A stretch of DNA of 11,917 nucleotides, from the NCBI GenBank assembly GCA_023257035.1, contig JALRDI010000009.1:1-11917 (forward strand), read 5' to 3'. Every line of letters starts with the position of its first letter. The stretch's first letter is position 1. Position numbers and translations under genes: made by a program. Shown here one piece after another: positions 1 to 6,574 of the stretch. Source of the stretch: Ilumatobacteraceae bacterium. GTDB lineage: Bacteria; Actinomycetota; Acidimicrobiia; Acidimicrobiales; Ilumatobacteraceae. The notes under the pieces are model-generated. The model did no database searches and was not told the DNA's origin. It was given only the letters and a program-made list of their open reading frames with translations.

Positions 1-2376
1 ACCGCCACAAGTGTCGACGTCATGATGTGGGGCGGGCCTCTTTCGGGCAACACCACCGGCATGGATTCGGTAGATATCGACTGGACTGCCCTAACAATTC
101 TTAGCGAGTCCATTTCACCTGGGGCCGAGGTGCCGTGCGAGGAGCAAACTCTTTACGCCCAATGGGAACAAAGCGTGGGCGATGCTGACGGTGACGGCCT
201 TGACTCAACTGTCGACCCAGACGACACCAACCCTGACATCGACGGTGACGGAGTACTCGATGGAGCAGAAGAAGACAGCACATGTATCACGTTGTCTGAC
301 TGTGACTCTGACGGCCTCACCGACGACCTTGACGCCGACGACCTCGATGCAGACCAAGATGATGACGGTGTTCTTGATGGCGCTGAGCAGGATGCTTCTT
401 GTGTGACGGTTGCTGACTGTGACTCGGATGGTCTCACTGATGATCTCGATGCTGACGATCTCGATAGCGATCAGGATGATGATTCGGTGCTCGATGGTGC
501 AGAACAAGACGCCTCATGTGTGACGGTTGCCGACTGTGACTCTGATGGTCTCACCGATGACCTCGACGCAGACGACCTAGATGCCGACCGAGACAATGAT
601 GGAGTGCTTGACGGTTCTGAACAAGACTCATCTTGTATCACTGTTGCTGACTGTGACTCGGATGGTCTCACCGACGACTTGGATGCTGACGATCTCGATA
701 GCGACCAGGATGATGACGGTGTGCTTGACGGCGCTGAGGAGGATTCTTCATGTATCACTTTGTCTGATTGTGATGCTGACGGCCTTGCCGACGCACTTGA
801 CCAGAACGATCTCGATTCAGACCAAGATGACGATGGCATCCCGGATGGGCAAGACCCCGACCACGCGATCACTGACACCGATGGTGACGGCATCCCAGAT
901 GTCAGCGAGATCGAAGGATGCGAAAACACCAGCGACTGCGACAACGACGGCGTACTTGATGGAGCCGAAGAAGCAGAGAACTGCATCACGGACACAGACT
1001 GCGACGACGATGGTGTGCTTGATGGTGATGAGACTGCTGGGTGTGTGACGGTTGCTGATTGTGATCAAGATGGTCTTGGTGATGCTGATGATGCTGATGA
1101 CACCAATGCTGATCAGGATGGTGATGGCATCGATGATGGTGACGAGGAGGATGCGTCGTGTGTTGCTGTCGTTGACTGTGATGGTGATGGGCTGACTGAT
1201 CCGTATGACGCTGATGATCTTGAGAGTGATCAAGATGATGATGGTGTGCTTGATGGTGATGAGACTGCTGGGTGTGTGACGGTTGCTGATTGTGATCAAG
1301 ATGGTCTTGGTGATGCTGATGATGCTGATGACACCAATCCTGATCAGGATGGTGACGGCATCCAAGACGGCGACGACCCCACCCCTCAATTCGCAGACTC
1401 AGACCAAGACGGAGTTGAAAACACCGCCGAAACCGAAGGCTGCGAACTAAAAGCCGACTGTGACGAAGACGGTCTCGGTGACCTAGCTGACACCGACGAC
1501 ACTGACCCCGATCAAGATGACGACGGAGTTCAAGACGGCGGAGAAGAAGACCTCTCATGTGTCAACACCGCCGACTGCGACCAAGACGGTGTGAACGATG
1601 TCGATGAAACACAAGGATGCGCACTCTCGAACGACTGCGATGGAGACACCATCGCAGACGCAGAAGACGACAACGACCTCATTCGCCTCGATAATGACGA
1701 AGAGCCAGTTGTCCAAACAACAGGCAGCTTCGCTGCCGCAGACTCCCAAGGTGAATGCCGATCGATTACCGATGGGGCAGATGCCTCTGTTGGCACAGCC
1801 GTAAACCTCGACGACGGTTCGGTTGAATGTGCATCAGCGGACGGCGAAATAAAGATCAAGCTTGAACCTGTTGCGACACGCTCATCAGGATCAACAACGG
1901 TTGCCCTGCAACTTGTCGCAGGTGGGCAAGGAGTTGCCAGCGGACAGGGCTTCCGTCCCCTCACTCGCGTGGAGATCTGGATCGCTTCCACCCCAACTCT
2001 CCTAAAGATTGTCGAGGTGCCCGCAGGCGGAAACTGGGTCTCAGTCTTTGACGTGCCCGCAGACCTGGAACCCGGAAATCACACTGTCCAGGCAGAAGGG
2101 CTCGGCGTTGATGGTCGGCTCCGCGCTGCGAATCTTGGTGTAGTGGTCGAAGCACCTCCAACTCCAACCACAACAACAACCACAACAACCACCACGGTGC
2201 CTTCCTCCGCAAGTGATTCGGGTGGACCGTCGACGCCACCGGCACTTGCTGCAACAGGTTTCGCCGATCGAGCACCACTTGCTGTTGTCGCAATGGGACT
2301 GGCAGTTGCGCTCTACCTGTACGGCTTGGCAAGTTGGATAAGTGATCGACGTAAGACGATTGTGATGACGACGTGA
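1..2376 (+). CDS. Large acidic surface protein with thrombospondin type 3-like Asp repeats and LAATG sorting signal (5' partial)
   Basis: The frame is open to the first base of the window, so the N-terminus and any signal peptide lie upstream; 791 residues are visible. Residue numbers here count from the ATG at 22. The first ~50 residues end in CEEQTLYAQWE, which resembles the last strand of an InlB B-type (Listeria-Bacteroides) repeat. Residues ~53-550 are Asp-rich repeats of the form DxDxDGxxDxxE, as in thrombospondin type 3 or EF-hand-like calcium-binding repeats, with regular Cys pairs (C-x5-C). A ~150-residue beta-rich region follows, then a Pro/Thr stalk (711-726), LAATG (742-746), a hydrophobic helix (~752-772) and a DRRK tail: a classic cell-wall sorting signal of the type used by class E sortases. 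The stop overlaps the start of the sortase gene. It is probably a wall-anchored, calcium-stiffened rod or adhesin; its ligand is unknown. The annotation as a surface protein is strong, the role is inference. Confidence 0.9.
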   Translation, partial: TATSVDVMMWGGPLSGNTTGMDSVDIDWTALTILSESISPGAEVPCEEQTLYAQWEQSVGDADGDGLDSTVDPDDTNPDIDGDGVLDGAEEDSTCITLSDCDSDGLTDDLDADDLDADQDDDGVLDGAEQDASCVTVADCDSDGLTDDLDADDLDSDQDDDSVLDGAEQDASCVTVADCDSDGLTDDLDADDLDADRDNDGVLDGSEQDSSCITVADCDSDGLTDDLDADDLDSDQDDDGVLDGAEEDSSCITLSDCDADGLADALDQNDLDSDQDDDGIPDGQDPDHAITDTDGDGIPDVSEIEGCENTSDCDNDGVLDGAEEAENCITDTDCDDDGVLDGDETAGCVTVADCDQDGLGDADDADDTNADQDGDGIDDGDEEDASCVAVVDCDGDGLTDPYDADDLESDQDDDGVLDGDETAGCVTVADCDQDGLGDADDADDTNPDQDGDGIQDGDDPTPQFADSDQDGVENTAETEGCELKADCDEDGLGDLADTDDTDPDQDDDGVQDGGEEDLSCVNTADCDQDGVNDVDETQGCALSNDCDGDTIADAEDDNDLIRLDNDEEPVVQTTGSFAAADSQGECRSITDGADASVGTAVNLDDGSVECASADGEIKIKLEPVATRSSGSTTVALQLVAGGQGVASGQGFRPLTRVEIWIASTPTLLKIVEVPAGGNWVSVFDVPADLEPGNHTVQAEGLGVDGRLRAANLGVVVEAPPTPTTTTTTTTTTVPSSASDSGGPSTPPALAATGFADRAPLAVVAMGLAVALYLYGLASWISDRRKTIVMTT
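235..819 (+). repeat. Five tandem 117-bp units encoding 39-residue Asp/Cys repeats
   Basis: Five consecutive 39-residue units (residues 72-266 of the partial protein counted from 22) share the pattern D-x-D-x-D-G-V-L-D-G, then C-x5-C, then DSDGLTDDLDADDLD. The units are much closer to each other in protein than in DNA, with many synonymous GAT/GAC differences. Units 2 and 3 are almost identical in protein. Each unit carries two cysteines, so each may hold one disulfide in addition to bound calcium. Confidence 0.9.
1009..1107 (+). repeat. 99-bp perfect direct repeat, copy 1
   Basis: This stretch is identical over 99 bases to 1240-1338, 231 bp (77 codons) downstream in the same frame. It encodes 33 residues starting DGVLDGDETAGC. 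It lies in a block that uses GAT almost exclusively for Asp, unlike the GAC-rich flanks. Confidence 0.93.
1240..1338 (+). repeat. 99-bp perfect direct repeat, copy 2
   Basis: This is the second copy of the 99-base repeat at 1009-1107. The match breaks one base later (a G in copy 1, a C in copy 2) and then continues for 16 more bases. Perfect identity at synonymous sites, in contrast to the diverged 117-bp units upstream, points to recent duplication or gene conversion. Confidence 0.93.
2245..2373 (+). other. Cell-wall sorting signal LAATG
   Basis: It codes for the LAATG pentapeptide, a short FADR spacer, a hydrophobic helix and a basic tail (SDRRK). LAxTG is the known recognition motif of class E sortases in actinobacteria, and such a sortase is encoded by the next gene. 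Confidence 0.85.
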
Positions 2377-3533
2377 AGATGAGCGCTGCGACGTATCGCT
2401 GGAGAGCGAAGCTGCTCATGCGGATGGTTGTGGCGTTGGCGTTGCCCATCTTCGTTTCAGTGTCAGCCCCCAATTTCGTTGCGGCGCAAGAGGACCCGAC
2501 CAACGCGAGAAACCTTGCTGAGATCGAGTTAGGCCAGGCCCTGGGCCTCATTGAAATTCCAGACATAGGGATAGATCTTGTGTTCGTGGCGGGCGTGGGA
2601 AAGCAGGAACTAAAACTTGGTCCCGGCCACTACCCAGGCACACCGTTGCCCGGCCAGTTCGGAAATGCAGCAATTGCAGGGCATCGAACGACTTACGGTG
2701 CTCCGTTCAGCAATCTTGACCTACTCAAAGCAGGCGACGAGATCGTTATCACGTACCCATCGGCAACGTACGTGTATCTCGTGTCGTCAACCTCGATCGT
2801 CACGCCCGATGAAGTGTCTGTCATCGCAACGAAGGACTCAAGCAAGGGTTCGCTCACCCTGACGACGTGCCACCCGAAAGGGTCGTCGGCTCAACGACTG
2901 ATCATTTCGGCTGAGATTGACCCGAACAAGTCATCTCCACTGGGGCCAGCGACCTATTACAACGGGTCATCAACCTCGAACGATTCAACAGCACCGGTGT
3001 TGCAAGCAACACCGGCATCATCAACTAACGCGTCGACCAACGGAGCGACGGCGACCGGAGGTAGCACGCAAGGCTCGCAAGAAACGATGTCCACCTCTCA
3101 AGCCAATGACCAGATCGTCAGTGGTGCACCATCAGGTAGCGACAGCGCAGAATCGAACCAAACAGCAACAGTGATTTCCTCAGGAGTCCAACTGTTCGTT
3201 CACTCCGACGAAGCGCCGCGCGCTGAACCGGCTGAGTCCGCTCCGCCAATTCTTGCTGCTGATGAACCTTCAAATACACCAGGTGTCACTGCCGAGAGCA
3301 CCGCCGGGGCAAATGAGTCTCGAGATGCATTCGTATCCATCGACCCTCTCGATGCGGACCTTCCTGCAGGTGTACTTGGCATTGTGTGGGTACTTGCGAT
3401 CGGCCTCTCGGTCTTGTTTGGGGTTCTGCTCCAACAACAATTCACAAGTCGCATTCTCGCCTGGGCTTTCGCTGCGCTACCGATCACGTTTGCGTTACGC
3501 GGGTTTACTCAACTCATCGAGGCAGCGCTGTGA
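2373..3533 (+). CDS. Class E sortase with Ser/Thr-rich linker and C-terminal membrane helices
   Basis: This is a membrane transpeptidase that would cleave LAxTG signals between T and G and attach the protein to peptidoglycan outside the cell. The 386-residue protein has an N-terminal hydrophobic signal or anchor (~14-38, with VAAQ as a possible cleavage site) and a sortase fold at ~55-182. All three catalytic residues are present: His104 in IAGHRTTYGAPF, Cys166 in LTLTTCHP and Arg175 in SAQRLIIS. The HRTTYG context suits class E. An unusual ~145-residue Ser/Thr/Ala-rich linker (185-330) follows, then two hydrophobic segments (~334-353 and ~361-380). The GTG start overlaps the upstream stop as GTGA, so it is probably coupled to the substrate gene; an ATG at 2379 is an alternative start. 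The C-terminal module is homologous to that of the next gene. The enzyme family is near certain; the purpose of the long linker is not known. Confidence 0.95.
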   Translation: MKMSAATYRWRAKLLMRMVVALALPIFVSVSAPNFVAAQEDPTNARNLAEIELGQALGLIEIPDIGIDLVFVAGVGKQELKLGPGHYPGTPLPGQFGNAAIAGHRTTYGAPFSNLDLLKAGDEIVITYPSATYVYLVSSTSIVTPDEVSVIATKDSSKGSLTLTTCHPKGSSAQRLIISAEIDPNKSSPLGPATYYNGSSTSNDSTAPVLQATPASSTNASTNGATATGGSTQGSQETMSTSQANDQIVSGAPSGSDSAESNQTATVISSGVQLFVHSDEAPRAEPAESAPPILAADEPSNTPGVTAESTAGANESRDAFVSIDPLDADLPAGVLGIVWVLAIGLSVLFGVLLQQQFTSRILAWAFAALPITFALRGFTQLIEAAL

Positions 3534-3943
3534 AAAGCGCTCAGTTTGATCATCAAGTCGACGGCATGGACGATCGACGAAGTCGTTCGATGGAGCGAGT
3601 AAGTCGAGCGCTTGCAGTCGGCTCGACACTACTTTTGCTATTCGTTGCCTACCGTGCATGGGGGACGGGGCTTGCAACTTCAGGAGCTCAAAACGCTATG
3701 CGAGAGGCATTCCTCGCAGGGGAGGACCTGAATCGCGCAGAACCTGCGCAAAGCGAATCTGTGCTGCGCGTATTCATCGTCATTTGGGTTGGAGCGATCG
3801 CAGTGTCAGTGTGGTTTGGTAACTGGATCCGGCACCGACATCATTCAAGGCTGCTTGGAGTGACGTTTGCCGTTGTCCCCGTGGGCGTAGCCGTGTGGAA
3901 CCTCTTCATTGCAATTGAAGGCCTACTGCCAGAGGGAATGTAG
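3530..3943 (+). CDS. Small membrane protein resembling a sortase without its catalytic domain
   Basis: The protein has 137 residues. I chose the GTG at 3530 because it overlaps the sortase stop as GTGA, the same junction as between the two genes upstream; the frame is open further upstream but that stretch lies inside the sortase gene. Residues 28-60 (LLLLFVAYRAWGTG, then a GAQNAM segment) look like the N-terminal anchor I associate with actinobacterial class E sortases. A short ~20-residue polar loop follows in place of a catalytic domain. Residues 84-133 align without gaps to residues 337-386 of the adjacent sortase with 18 of 50 identical, including W86, S93, F96, G97, S106, R107, P117 and E130. 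There is no Cys anywhere, so no sortase activity. It may be a membrane partner of the sortase or a relic of a degraded paralogue; its intact frame and tight coupling favour a function. Confidence 0.85.
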   Translation: MKSAQFDHQVDGMDDRRSRSMERVSRALAVGSTLLLLFVAYRAWGTGLATSGAQNAMREAFLAGEDLNRAEPAQSESVLRVFIVIWVGAIAVSVWFGNWIRHRHHSRLLGVTFAVVPVGVAVWNLFIAIEGLLPEGM

Positions 3944-3951
3944 GCGCATAC

Positions 3952-4374
3952 CTACGATTGAAGCCGACTGAGAATGTCGTCGAAGCCCTCAGTAATTGAG
4001 TTCTTATGCGCCGTCACTCGGTCATCTAGCTCAGACTGAAATGCTCGCGCTTCAGCGATGAGCCGTTCGATTGAAGAGGCAATCGCTGCTGGATCAGAGC
4101 TCTGCTGAAGGGCTGACTCAAGAGCCTCGATTTGAGAAGTGGCAGACGCCTGCAGCGACCGGAACAACTCCGACAAACCGGTCGTCTCCGCTTGCAATTC
4201 CCGCAATGACTGTTCGGTTCGCGCTCGCTCAGCGGTCAACGACGCGATATGCGTCTCGAGAGCATTTATTGACTCGTGGACGTGCTCAAGCGACTGAATC
4301 GTTCGCTTTCTGAAACTCCACGGTCGACCTTGACTCAGCAAGACTGACTCTGCGCGAGAAGGCTCTTTCGTCAC
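3952..4374 (-). CDS. Small soluble coiled-coil protein, function unknown
   Basis: The protein has 140 residues and starts at a GTG. It has no signal peptide or membrane segment, so it is probably cytoplasmic. Residues ~26-135 show long helical heptad-like runs rich in Glu, Gln, Ala, Leu and Arg (for example ERARTEQSLRELQAE), with a break around SSDPAAI (92-98). This suggests a helical hairpin or coiled-coil dimer. A basic segment (RPWSFRKR, 17-24) precedes the coil. It lies 57 bp downstream of the TetR-family gene on the same strand and may be co-transcribed with it. It converges with the small membrane protein gene, with only 8 bp between the stops. I do not recognise the family. No ribosome binding site stands out, so the start is only probable. 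Confidence 0.75.
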   Translation of the reverse strand: MTKEPSRAESVLLSQGRPWSFRKRTIQSLEHVHESINALETHIASLTAERARTEQSLRELQAETTGLSELFRSLQASATSQIEALESALQQSSDPAAIASSIERLIAEARAFQSELDDRVTAHKNSITEGFDDILSRLQS

Positions 4375-4414
4375 ACCGTTATCTTAGTTTCAGCGCACCA
4401 CTGACGAGTGCCCT

Positions 4415-4434
4415 TAGCAGCAAACTTTCTGCTA
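4415..4434. other. Short inverted repeat at the 3' end of the TetR-family gene
   Basis: TAGCAG and CTGCTA form a perfect 6-bp stem around an 8-base loop and include the stop codon of the regulator gene. There is no T-tract on either side, so it is at best a weak terminator or RNA-stabilising hairpin. Confidence 0.25.
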
Positions 4435-5112
4435 CTTACTTTTAGCTAGCGCCATTGCGTGATCAACTGAGTGAAGATGCAAGTCGACAAATTCTTCGTC
4501 AGAAATTGCAAATCGATCATCCACTCGAGCAGCTGGAAAGTTTGCCCAGGTCGAATGGAGACCTCGAACGATGATGCCGAGGTAGCGGGTAAAGCGCAAG
4601 GCCAGACGATCATCGAGTCCACCTTCTTGACACACGATCTGGTGAACAAAATTTTCGAACATTTCGCGTTGCTTCTCGTCCTTTGCAAGTGACTCGTAGT
4701 GATGCGCCAAGGCTAACTTTCCACCTGGGCCAAGTTTGACAAGTTCAACTGCAAATGACCTGATGACGGCTCGAGTTGCTTCGAGTGGTTCACCTGAGGC
4801 GACATACGGCTGAGCGCTTGCAGCAGCACCAGAAAAAATTTCCTCAATCATTTCGTCGAGAATCTGACCGGTTGAACCGGGGAAGTGATTGTAAATCGTG
4901 GTCGCCGAGACACCGGCCCGGGCTGCAATTCTTGCCGGAGTCAGGTCGTGTTCACCTTCGGCGGCTAGGTCTCGAAGAGCAACGAGGATTTTTGCGTGCA
5001 CCGAAGCGTGTGTTCGTTGCGCCCGCAACGTTCGACCATCAATTTTTTCTTGTTGTTCCATTTTGATACTTGTTGGAGATTCTTTTGTCTCGTTTTGTCT
5101 TTCCACTTCCAC
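4432..5112 (-). CDS. TetR-family transcriptional regulator
   Basis: This is a DNA-binding repressor-type protein of 226 residues from the GTG at 5112. The TetR N-terminal helix-turn-helix is clear at ~57-80: LTPARIAARAGVSATTIYNH followed by FPG. The remaining ~145 residues are the variable, mostly helical ligand-binding and dimerisation part, so the inducer cannot be read from sequence. The first ~20 residues are unusually polar and may not be translated: an ATG at 5061 (MEQQEKIDGRTL) would give a more typical TetR N-terminus, and neither start has a clear ribosome binding site. It is divergent from the bitopic membrane protein gene across 141 bp and is followed by the coiled-coil gene. By the usual TetR logic it would repress itself and the divergent gene; a palindrome at 5189-5198 is the best operator candidate. 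Confidence 0.92.
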   Translation of the reverse strand: MEVERQNETKESPTSIKMEQQEKIDGRTLRAQRTHASVHAKILVALRDLAAEGEHDLTPARIAARAGVSATTIYNHFPGSTGQILDEMIEEIFSGAAASAQPYVASGEPLEATRAVIRSFAVELVKLGPGGKLALAHHYESLAKDEKQREMFENFVHQIVCQEGGLDDRLALRFTRYLGIIVRGLHSTWANFPAARVDDRFAISDEEFVDLHLHSVDHAMALAKSK

Positions 5113-5188
5113 CTCATCGTAGAGGAGACAGGTCTGAAGGCACTCACTGCACGAAATTCTCGATTCTGCGCCATATGCCTCGAAGGGT

Positions 5189-5198
5189 TTGACGTCAA
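5189..5198. promoter_or_regulatory. Candidate operator palindrome TTGACGTCAA
   Basis: It is a perfect 10-bp palindrome in the 141-bp gap between the divergent TetR-family gene and the membrane protein gene. Its minus-strand half TTGACG matches a -35 element, with the weak -10-like TATGGC 17 bases further along, towards the regulator gene. Overlap of an operator with a -35 would suit autorepression. The evidence is position and symmetry only. Confidence 0.35.
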
Positions 5199-5241
5199 GC
5201 GGCGAGCATCACCGTTCCCAATGAGTTCAGGTGTGAAGGGT

Positions 5242-5256
5242 TAATGTAGTTGGGTG
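5242..5256 (+). promoter_or_regulatory. Possible leaderless promoter: -10 element adjoining a GTG start
   Basis: TAATGT at 5242-5247 fits the actinobacterial -10 pattern TANNNT and sits 6 bases before the GTG at 5254. Transcription would then begin at or next to the start codon, giving a leaderless mRNA. In agreement, no ribosome binding site lies at the usual distance. There is no good -35 match. Confidence 0.35.
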
Positions 5257-6492
5257 AGCAAAAACACACCTGATCATTCGCACACCGATGATCAGAATGT
5301 CGACGCGGCTTCTCTTCCGCAGAGCACAGGAACGTCGGAGTCCGTGGCGGGGGGTGCGGCAAGCCAGACACCCCAAGACCACACAGGGCCCGTCAATGCT
5401 TCATCGAACACTGTGTTGCCGCCCCCAAGTCCAGCAGGAGCCAGTACGACCTGGAGGGGAGACCCGCCTCCGACTCAGAGTCGGCGCATGATGTTCGCGA
5501 TGTTCCCTGTTGTGATCGTCGTCGGTTTGTTTGTTCTGTTTGCGGTCACGTCGCAAACCGACCGACCAAAACTGGTCGATCCTGACAACGTTGCTGTTGC
5601 TCCAACAACCACCAGTGTGGCTGTCTCAACTACGTCGACTCCAGATTCCGACGACACCGGTACCGCCGCCACCGGGACCCCGGGAGCCGACCCGACTGCT
5701 TCAGAAGGAGTCACCTCAGTGCAGTGGGTCGAAGCCGAGTCGATGATCCGAGTCGATTACCTCCTCAACGTCGGTCAAGATCGCGAGACAAGCCTTCTCG
5801 AACAACGGTCGTTAGGCGAAGAGTGGCGTGAATTGATCACGCTTGGGGGTCGCTCAGGCCATGTCAACGTCCCGGTGGATCCCGCACAAAGGGGCCAACT
5901 GCAAGAATTTAGAGTTCGCACGCAATACAGCGATGGAAGCGAACTTGTCACTGTGCCACGAGGCGTTGTGAGCCCACCCACCGGAACACGGCAAGCGGAG
6001 GCGTCGTCCTGGGCTACCTGGAGTTCAGGGGGCACCACCGGGTGGAGGAGCGGTGATGGCCATCTCTATGTGGGTTGGATGGACTCCGTAAAGGGAACAA
6101 ACTTTGCGATGGTCGTGTTCCCGCCCGAAACCGGCGCCGCAGGTTTCCGCCCTGAGCAAGCGGCGTTAAAGATCGGTCGCTCAACTGCACGAGGTTGCAC
6201 TGGGAATTTCGTGCTCAAGTACGCACAGGGAAGCGACGTCCCTGATGCATGGACAGACGTTGACCTTGTAGGCGAAACCGTTGTGAGCGGGCCCGTCTCG
6301 GGGCAATACGTCGACGTCAATCTTCCCGTCGAGGCGCTTGACATCATCGAGAGTGGGTCGGGATTATTGGTAGCGATCCTCGCTCCTAGTTCCGATCGCT
6401 CAAGTAGCTGCTCGAACGGATCGACCTATCGGGTTCTTGACTCGCCATCAATCGACCCGACTTCAATGGTGCTAACACTCACATTCCAATAA
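5254..6492 (+). CDS. Bitopic membrane protein with secreted beta-rich C-terminal domain, function unknown
   Basis: The protein has 412 residues and starts at a GTG. Residues 1-77 are a disordered, Pro/Ser/Thr-rich cytoplasmic tail with a His/Asp-rich start. One membrane helix lies at ~82-99, preceded by QSRR, so the tail is inside and the rest outside. A Thr/Ser/Asp stalk (~115-150) leads to two beta-rich regions: ~155-237, which resembles a fibronectin-like sandwich, and ~250-412, which looks like a carbohydrate-binding-like or DNRLRE-type sandwich. The latter contains the only two cysteines (315 and 386), which could form an extracellular disulfide. There is no sorting signal, so it stays in the membrane. 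It is divergent from the TetR-family gene and heads a same-strand run of five genes. I do not recognise the family; the domain suggestions are from pattern only. Confidence 0.85.
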   Translation: MSKNTPDHSHTDDQNVDAASLPQSTGTSESVAGGAASQTPQDHTGPVNASSNTVLPPPSPAGASTTWRGDPPPTQSRRMMFAMFPVVIVVGLFVLFAVTSQTDRPKLVDPDNVAVAPTTTSVAVSTTSTPDSDDTGTAATGTPGADPTASEGVTSVQWVEAESMIRVDYLLNVGQDRETSLLEQRSLGEEWRELITLGGRSGHVNVPVDPAQRGQLQEFRVRTQYSDGSELVTVPRGVVSPPTGTRQAEASSWATWSSGGTTGWRSGDGHLYVGWMDSVKGTNFAMVVFPPETGAAGFRPEQAALKIGRSTARGCTGNFVLKYAQGSDVPDAWTDVDLVGETVVSGPVSGQYVDVNLPVEALDIIESGSGLLVAILAPSSDRSSSCSNGSTYRVLDSPSIDPTSMVLTLTFQ

Positions 6493-6513
6493 ATGTCGCA
6501 AGCGAGAACCGAG

Positions 6514-6543
6514 TTAAGTTAGGCTGTAACCAAGCAAACTTAA
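6514..6543. other. Inverted repeat TTAAGTT / AACTTAA upstream of the coiled-coil membrane gene
   Basis: Two perfect 7-bp arms (6514-6520 and 6537-6543) flank a 16-base spacer in the short gap between the bitopic protein gene and the next gene. It could be an operator or a weak hairpin; it lacks the GC-rich stem and T-tract of a terminator. Confidence 0.3.
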
Positions 6544-6563
6544 TGCGAACATAGTGTTCCAAA

Positions 6564-6574
6564 GTGAGGTTCTC
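6564..6574 (+). promoter_or_regulatory. Ribosome binding site that decides the start at 6575
   Basis: GTGAGG followed by a 5-base spacer precedes the GTG at 6575. It favours this start over the in-frame GTG 21 bases upstream. Confidence 0.55.

Noticed and set aside
235..819. CRISPR-like array of regular repeats
   Set aside because: The units are in-frame coding repeats with no unique spacers, and they are conserved at the protein rather than the DNA level.
817..1389. Long minus-strand open frame (190 codons) opposite the Asp repeats
   Set aside because: It is the mirror of GAT/GAC-rich codons and gives low-complexity Ile/Thr/Ser text. The plus-strand frame has a coherent repeat protein with a sorting signal. 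Other open frames opposite or shifted in this gene (153-437, 471-995, 986-1558, 1530-1991) are rejected for the same reason.
53..1680. Dockerin or cohesin-type cellulosome module for the Asp repeats
   Set aside because: Dockerins are two ~22-residue repeats with a specific helix pattern; here there are many repeats with Cys pairs and no such pattern.
3386..3529. Longer 185-residue version of the small membrane protein
   Set aside because: The extra 48 residues lie inside the sortase gene and have no membrane-protein or sortase character; the GTG at 3530 forms the same GTGA junction as the gene before.
4399..4410. CACT/AGTG hairpin as a terminator between the two minus-strand genes
   Set aside because: A 4-bp stem without a T-tract is too weak to support.
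4471..5244. Plus-strand open frames opposite the TetR-family gene
   Set aside because: They are short, lack signals or recognisable domains, and are explained as shadows of a clear helix-turn-helix protein on the minus strand.
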